From assembly GCA_046728155.1 (NCBI GenBank), contig JBKPDY010000167.1, positions 1 through 27,601 on the forward strand: DNA of 27,601 nucleotides, in the 5' to 3' direction. Positions 24,332 through 27,601 of the stretch are shown here, in pieces. The notes below the pieces were generated by a model that was not told where the DNA came from, did not search any database, and worked only from the letters and a program-made list of their open reading frames with translations. The DNA is from CAWDLX01 sp046728155 (GTDB lineage: Bacteria; Actinomycetota; Actinomycetes; Mycobacteriales; Micromonosporaceae). The position numbers and the translations under genes are program-made. Every line of letters starts with the position of its first letter. Position 1 is the stretch's first letter.

Positions 24332-26728
24332 TCATCGCGGGAGGCCGCCGAGGGCTGCCGTGTCGACCGCGCCCCGGGTGTCCAGCTCGACGACGACTCG
24401 GCCCGCCATCGAGAGCGTGGCGGTGGGGATGAACTGCGCCGTAGGTTCGTACAGTCGGAGGAGGTGACGCAGCTGCTGCTCGCATCCGGCGAGTCCGGCG
24501 CCGGCGAGACCGATCAGCCGGGCTCCCACCCACCGGCCGGGCCGGACGGCCTGTTCCGACCGCACCCGGCGAACCTCGGTCGCGATGGTCCGCAGGACGG
24601 CCATCGGCCGTTCGGCCTCGTAGTCCACATAGGAGCTGTCGGGAATCGGCCAATCGGACTCGAGGACCGATTCCCGCCCGGTCAGAGCGCACCACAGCTC
24701 GTCGGTCACGAATGGAATGGCCGGGTGGAGCAGGCGTAGCAGGACGTCGAGCACGTGGCCGAGCACACGGCGTGTCGGCGCGGTGAGTGCGGGCTTGATC
24801 AGCTCCACGTACCAGTCACATACGTCATCGCGTACGAAGTGAACCAGCGTCTCGCAGGCCCTGGCCAGGTTGACCCGCTCGAACTCCTCGTCCACCTCGG
24901 CGATGACCCGCTGCAGCCCGGCCAGAATCCAGCGGTCCACATCGGTCAGTCGGGCCGGTGCGGGAAGGTCGCCGTCCACAATGGCGCCACGGAGCTGGGC
25001 AAACCGCGTGAGGTTCCACAGCTTGGTGCAGAAGTTGCGGGCAGTACGACAGTCGCGCGGGGTGATGGTGACGTCCGCGCCGAGGTGAGCGCCGCGTGCC
25101 AGGGCCAACCTGGTCGCGTCGGCGCCGAAGCGGTCGAACCACTCGACCGGATCGACGGCGTTGCCCGTCGAGGCGGACATCCTCGCACCGCGCTCGTCGC
25201 GGACCGCGCCGTGGACGGCGACCGTCCGGAAAGAAGAGTCAGCGATGACGTGCAGGCCGATCATCATCATTCTGGCGACCCAGCGGACGAGGTCGTCCTG
25301 GCCCGTCACGAGCAACTCGGCCGGATAGGAGTCGGTGGTCCGATCAGGCCATCCCACCGTGGACAGTGGCCACACCGCCGAGGAGAACCACATGTCGAGC
25401 ACGTCCGGTTCCCGATGCCAGCCGTCTCCGTGCGGTGCCTTTTCGTCCGGGCCCGGGCAGACCGCCTGACCTTCCGGCCCGTACCACACGGGGATCCGGT
25501 GTCCCCACCAGAGTTGGCGCGAGACGCACCACTCGTGCGGGGTATCGAGCGCCGCCAGGTACCGCTTCGCGAACTCGACCGGAACGATGCGGACCCGCCC
25601 GTCGCGTACCGCGTCGGCGGCCGCACGGGCCAGCGGCGCGGTGTTGACGAACCATTGCACGCTCAGCCGTGGCTCCACGGTGGCGTGACAGCACGAGCAA
25701 TGGCCTACCGCGTGACGGTACGGGTGGCGCCGCGCCACGACCCGGCCCTGCTCGCGTAAGGCGGCGACTATCGCCGGCCGCGCCTCGAACCGATCGAGGC
25801 CCTGGAATGGACCGTGCGCAGTGATCACGCCACGTTCATCCAGAATAGACAGTCTGGCAAGGCCGTGCCGCTGTCCCATCTCGAAGTCGCCGGGGTCGTG
25901 AGCGGGCGTGACCTTCACAGCACCCGTTCCGAACGTCGGATCGACCTGTGCATCGGCAAGGATCGGGATCCGGCGCCCGGTCAGCGGCACTTCGACGTCG
26001 TGTCCGACCAGGTTTGCGTACCGGTCGTCATCCGGATGCACCACGATTGCCATGTCGCCGAGCATCGTCTCCGGCCGGGTCGTTGCCACCACGATCGCCG
26101 CGGAACCGTCGCCGTATTTGATCGACACAAGGTCACCCTCATCGTCGGTGTGCTCGACCTCGAGATCGGAGAGTGCGGTCAGGCAACGCGGGCACCAGTT
26201 CGTGATCCGTTCAGCCCGGTAGATCAACCCGTCGTCGAACAGCCGCTTGAAGACGCTGTGCACGGCGCGGGTGTGGTGGTCCCCGGGTGCCGACCCGCGA
26301 CTCCAGTCGACGGTGGCGCCCAGCCGCCGCATCTGACGCTCGATCACTTGTCTGGTTTCGGCCGTCCATTGCCAGACCCGCTCGACGAACTGATCGCGCC
26401 CGAGATCAAGTCTCGACAGCCCTTCCCCAGCGAGATGGCGTTCGACCGCGTTCTGGGTGGTGATGCCTGCTTCGTCCAGCCGCAGCCGCCAGAGCGTGCC
26501 GTACCCCCGCATCCTGATCCGCCGGACGAGGCTGTCCTGGATCGTGTGGTCCAAAATGTGCATAAGACGCAGCGGCCCGGCGACATTGGGCCGCGGAAGG
26601 ACAACGCAGGACGGGGCGGCGCTTCCCATGTTCTTTGCGCGGTCGCGGATCCAGCGCTCGTGGCGCGATCCTTCCACCTCGGCCGGGGTGTACGACGTGG
26701 GCAGGCTGCGACCGGCCGGTTGGTCCAC
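24332..26728 (-). CDS. Valyl-tRNA synthetase-like protein with degenerate catalytic motifs
   Basis: 798 aa from the GTG at 26728 (VDQPAGRSLPTSYTPAEVEG), similar throughout to actinobacterial ValRS. Active-site signatures are altered. The HIGH position reads RLMH (54-57, in PNVAGPLRLMH). DHAG reads DEAG (85-88). KMSKS reads RMSAS (516-520). The GYDILFFW block reads GQDDLVRW. Other parts are well kept: WCPRCLTALSDLE, the editing-domain TTRPET (216-221), GTGAVKVTPAHDPGD (editing Asp near 278), CVSRQLWWGHRIPVWYG and DVLDMWFSS. The usual C-terminal coiled-coil of about 65 residues is missing; the protein ends after GAVDTAALGGLPR. It is probably unable to charge tRNA efficiently, so another valS must exist (inference). 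TACACT lies six bases before the GTG. The frame is open to 26980 without ValRS similarity. Confidence 0.88.
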   Translation of the reverse strand: MDQPAGRSLPTSYTPAEVEGSRHERWIRDRAKNMGSAAPSCVVLPRPNVAGPLRLMHILDHTIQDSLVRRIRMRGYGTLWRLRLDEAGITTQNAVERHLAGEGLSRLDLGRDQFVERVWQWTAETRQVIERQMRRLGATVDWSRGSAPGDHHTRAVHSVFKRLFDDGLIYRAERITNWCPRCLTALSDLEVEHTDDEGDLVSIKYGDGSAAIVVATTRPETMLGDMAIVVHPDDDRYANLVGHDVEVPLTGRRIPILADAQVDPTFGTGAVKVTPAHDPGDFEMGQRHGLARLSILDERGVITAHGPFQGLDRFEARPAIVAALREQGRVVARRHPYRHAVGHCSCCHATVEPRLSVQWFVNTAPLARAAADAVRDGRVRIVPVEFAKRYLAALDTPHEWCVSRQLWWGHRIPVWYGPEGQAVCPGPDEKAPHGDGWHREPDVLDMWFSSAVWPLSTVGWPDRTTDSYPAELLVTGQDDLVRWVARMMMIGLHVIADSSFRTVAVHGAVRDERGARMSASTGNAVDPVEWFDRFGADATRLALARGAHLGADVTITPRDCRTARNFCTKLWNLTRFAQLRGAIVDGDLPAPARLTDVDRWILAGLQRVIAEVDEEFERVNLARACETLVHFVRDDVCDWYVELIKPALTAPTRRVLGHVLDVLLRLLHPAIPFVTDELWCALTGRESVLESDWPIPDSSYVDYEAERPMAVLRTIATEVRRVRSEQAVRPGRWVGARLIGLAGAGLAGCEQQLRHLLRLYEPTAQFIPTATLSMAGRVVVELDTRGAVDTAALGGLPR

Positions 26729-26734
26729 CGCCAA

Positions 26735-26740
26735 AGTGTA
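26735..26740 (-). promoter_or_regulatory. Putative -10 element of the ValRS-like gene
   Basis: TACACT on the minus strand is followed by six bases (TTGGCG) and the GTG at 26728. The spacing matches leaderless actinobacterial starts and supports this start codon. The -35 is weak (CCGACC about 17 bp further upstream). Confidence 0.4.
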
Positions 26741-26837
26741 CGTAAGCCGCACTCTTCGGTCGGGCGATATCGGCAGAGGCGAGAACCGGCGACGGCCCGC
26801 GGGGATGAAGATCATCCTCGGCAGGATCGGCGTGCCT

Positions 26838-26872
26838 GTACGAAATGCGACGCCATGCGTGGCATTTCGTAC
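26838..26872. promoter_or_regulatory. Perfect inverted repeat upstream of the ValRS-like gene
   Basis: GTACGAAATGC (26838-26848) and GCATTTCGTAC (26862-26872) are perfect 11-bp arms around a 13-nt spacer. The repeat lies about 110 bp upstream of the ValRS-like start. No T-run follows on either strand, so an operator is more likely than a terminator. The binding protein is unknown. Confidence 0.6.
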
Positions 26873-27073
26873 TTCAACCGCGATCATCAGCGTGGACTCC
26901 CGCGACATGGGACAGCACGCCCATGATCGGCGTCGTCCGGACACAGCGTCCGCCTGAGGGCGTCGTCGTTCGGACAACACTGATCAATCAATCACCACCA
27001 GCTCGTGGTCGTGGCTCACACGCCGGCGACCTCAGCACCGCCAGACGAGCAGAGCTTGCCGATGGCGGACGCA

Positions 27074-27107
27074 GAAAGGGGCCGCACCGTGGTGGTGGGC
27101 CCCTTTC
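27074..27107 (-). terminator. rRNA operon terminator
   Basis: GAAAGGGGCC (27074-27083) and GGCCCCTTTC (27098-27107) form a perfect 10-bp stem with a 14-nt loop. It begins 12 bp past the end of 5S rRNA on the minus strand. The descending arm ends in CCCCTTTCTG, supplying the T-containing tail. Confidence 0.8.
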
Positions 27108-27119
27108 CTGGGTGTTTGT

Positions 27120-27236
27120 CCGGCGGCGTCCTACTCTCCCACACCCTCACGAGTGCAGTACCATCGGCGCTGGCGGGCTTAGCTTCCGGGTTCGGAATGG
27201 GACCGGGCGTTTCCCCGCCGCCATGGCCGCCGTAAC
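27120..27236 (-). rRNA. rrf: 5S ribosomal RNA
   Basis: The minus strand reads GTTACGGCGGCCATGGCGGC at the 5' end, then AACGCCCGGTCCCATTCCGA and GAACCCGGAAGCTAAGC. It ends GGGAGAGTAGGACGCCGCC. These are the hallmark segments of actinobacterial 5S rRNA, and the length of about 117 nt is normal. The termini pair (GGCGGC/GCCGCC). It lies about 90 bp downstream of 23S rRNA in the same operon. Confidence 0.97.
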
Positions 27237-27328
27237 TCTATGCAACTGTCAACACCGTCGGGGTGTTCGTTGTCTGGGATTTGCATAGTGGACGCGTAGC
27301 GCCGCTGGCTATGCCAGGCGGCATTATT

Positions 27329-27601
<273 letters not shown>

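Larger units (their letters stand above)
26729..27073. other. Intergenic region between rrn terminator and ValRS-like gene
   Basis: No gene is supported. It contains a -10-like TACACT (26735-26740, minus strand) six bases before the ValRS-like GTG. It also holds a perfect inverted repeat at 26838-26872. Near 26980-27020 there is a short ATCA repeat followed by CCACCAGCTCGTGG, an imperfect palindrome. The open frame that reaches 26980 here has no family resemblance. Confidence 0.6.

Noticed and set aside
26729..26980. N-terminal extension of the ValRS-like protein
   Set aside because: It has no ValRS similarity, contains a perfect palindrome and a -10-like element, and the GTG at 26728 aligns with the normal ValRS start.
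27237..27328. tRNA gene in the 23S-5S spacer
   Set aside because: No cloverleaf or T-loop GTTCRA-type sequence was found. Only a short hairpin is present.

Overview
The window is high-GC DNA (roughly two-thirds G+C) from an actinobacterium. Gene order and protein style point to the Micromonosporales (Micromonospora/Actinoplanes relatives), but this is inferred without a database search. Almost every gene is on the minus strand. The right edge is the end of an rRNA operon (5S and the 3' part of 23S, minus strand).

Read in the direction of transcription (right to left), the layout is: 23S rRNA, 5S rRNA and a terminator; a divergent valyl-tRNA synthetase-like gene; a frameshifted SAM methyltransferase; folC; a DUF4233 membrane protein; a plus-strand membrane-anchored VOC protein; ileS behind a translational T-box leader; a hypothetical gene; an acyltransferase (plsC-like); a plus-strand UbiA-family prenyltransferase; a radical SAM protein with its DUF2344 partner; RNase E/G (rne); a lipoprotein-like gene; rplU-rpmA-obg; a plus-strand trpS behind a trp attenuator; pepN; nadD; rsfS; and a frameshifted gpgP-like phosphatase. 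The skeleton valS-folC-DUF4233-rne-rplU-rpmA-obg-nadD-rsfS-gpgP is the actinobacterial order known from mycobacteria. It differs here in lacking ndk and proBA and in carrying ileS, trpS, pepN and other genes in between.

Most genes serve translation, RNA turnover and ribosome assembly (RNase E, L21, L27, Obg, RsfS), tRNA charging (IleRS, TrpRS, a ValRS-like protein) and cofactor synthesis (NadD, FolC). Two aminoacyl-tRNA synthetase genes have recognisable amino-acid-sensing leaders. ileS has an ultrashort-stem T-box with an ATC specifier and a sequestered ribosome binding site. trpS has a 13-residue leader peptide with tandem Trp codons and mutually exclusive hairpins.

The most unusual gene is the ValRS homologue. 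Its HIGH, DHAG and KMSKS motifs are degenerate and it lacks the C-terminal coiled coil, but its editing domain motifs are kept, so it may be a synthetase-derived factor rather than a charging enzyme. Several genes carry apparent single-base disruptions (gpgP, the methyltransferase, the nadD linker, the DUF2344 start codon). These could be real decay or sequencing errors. The left edge holds a dispersed repeat family and a long AT-rich inverted repeat.
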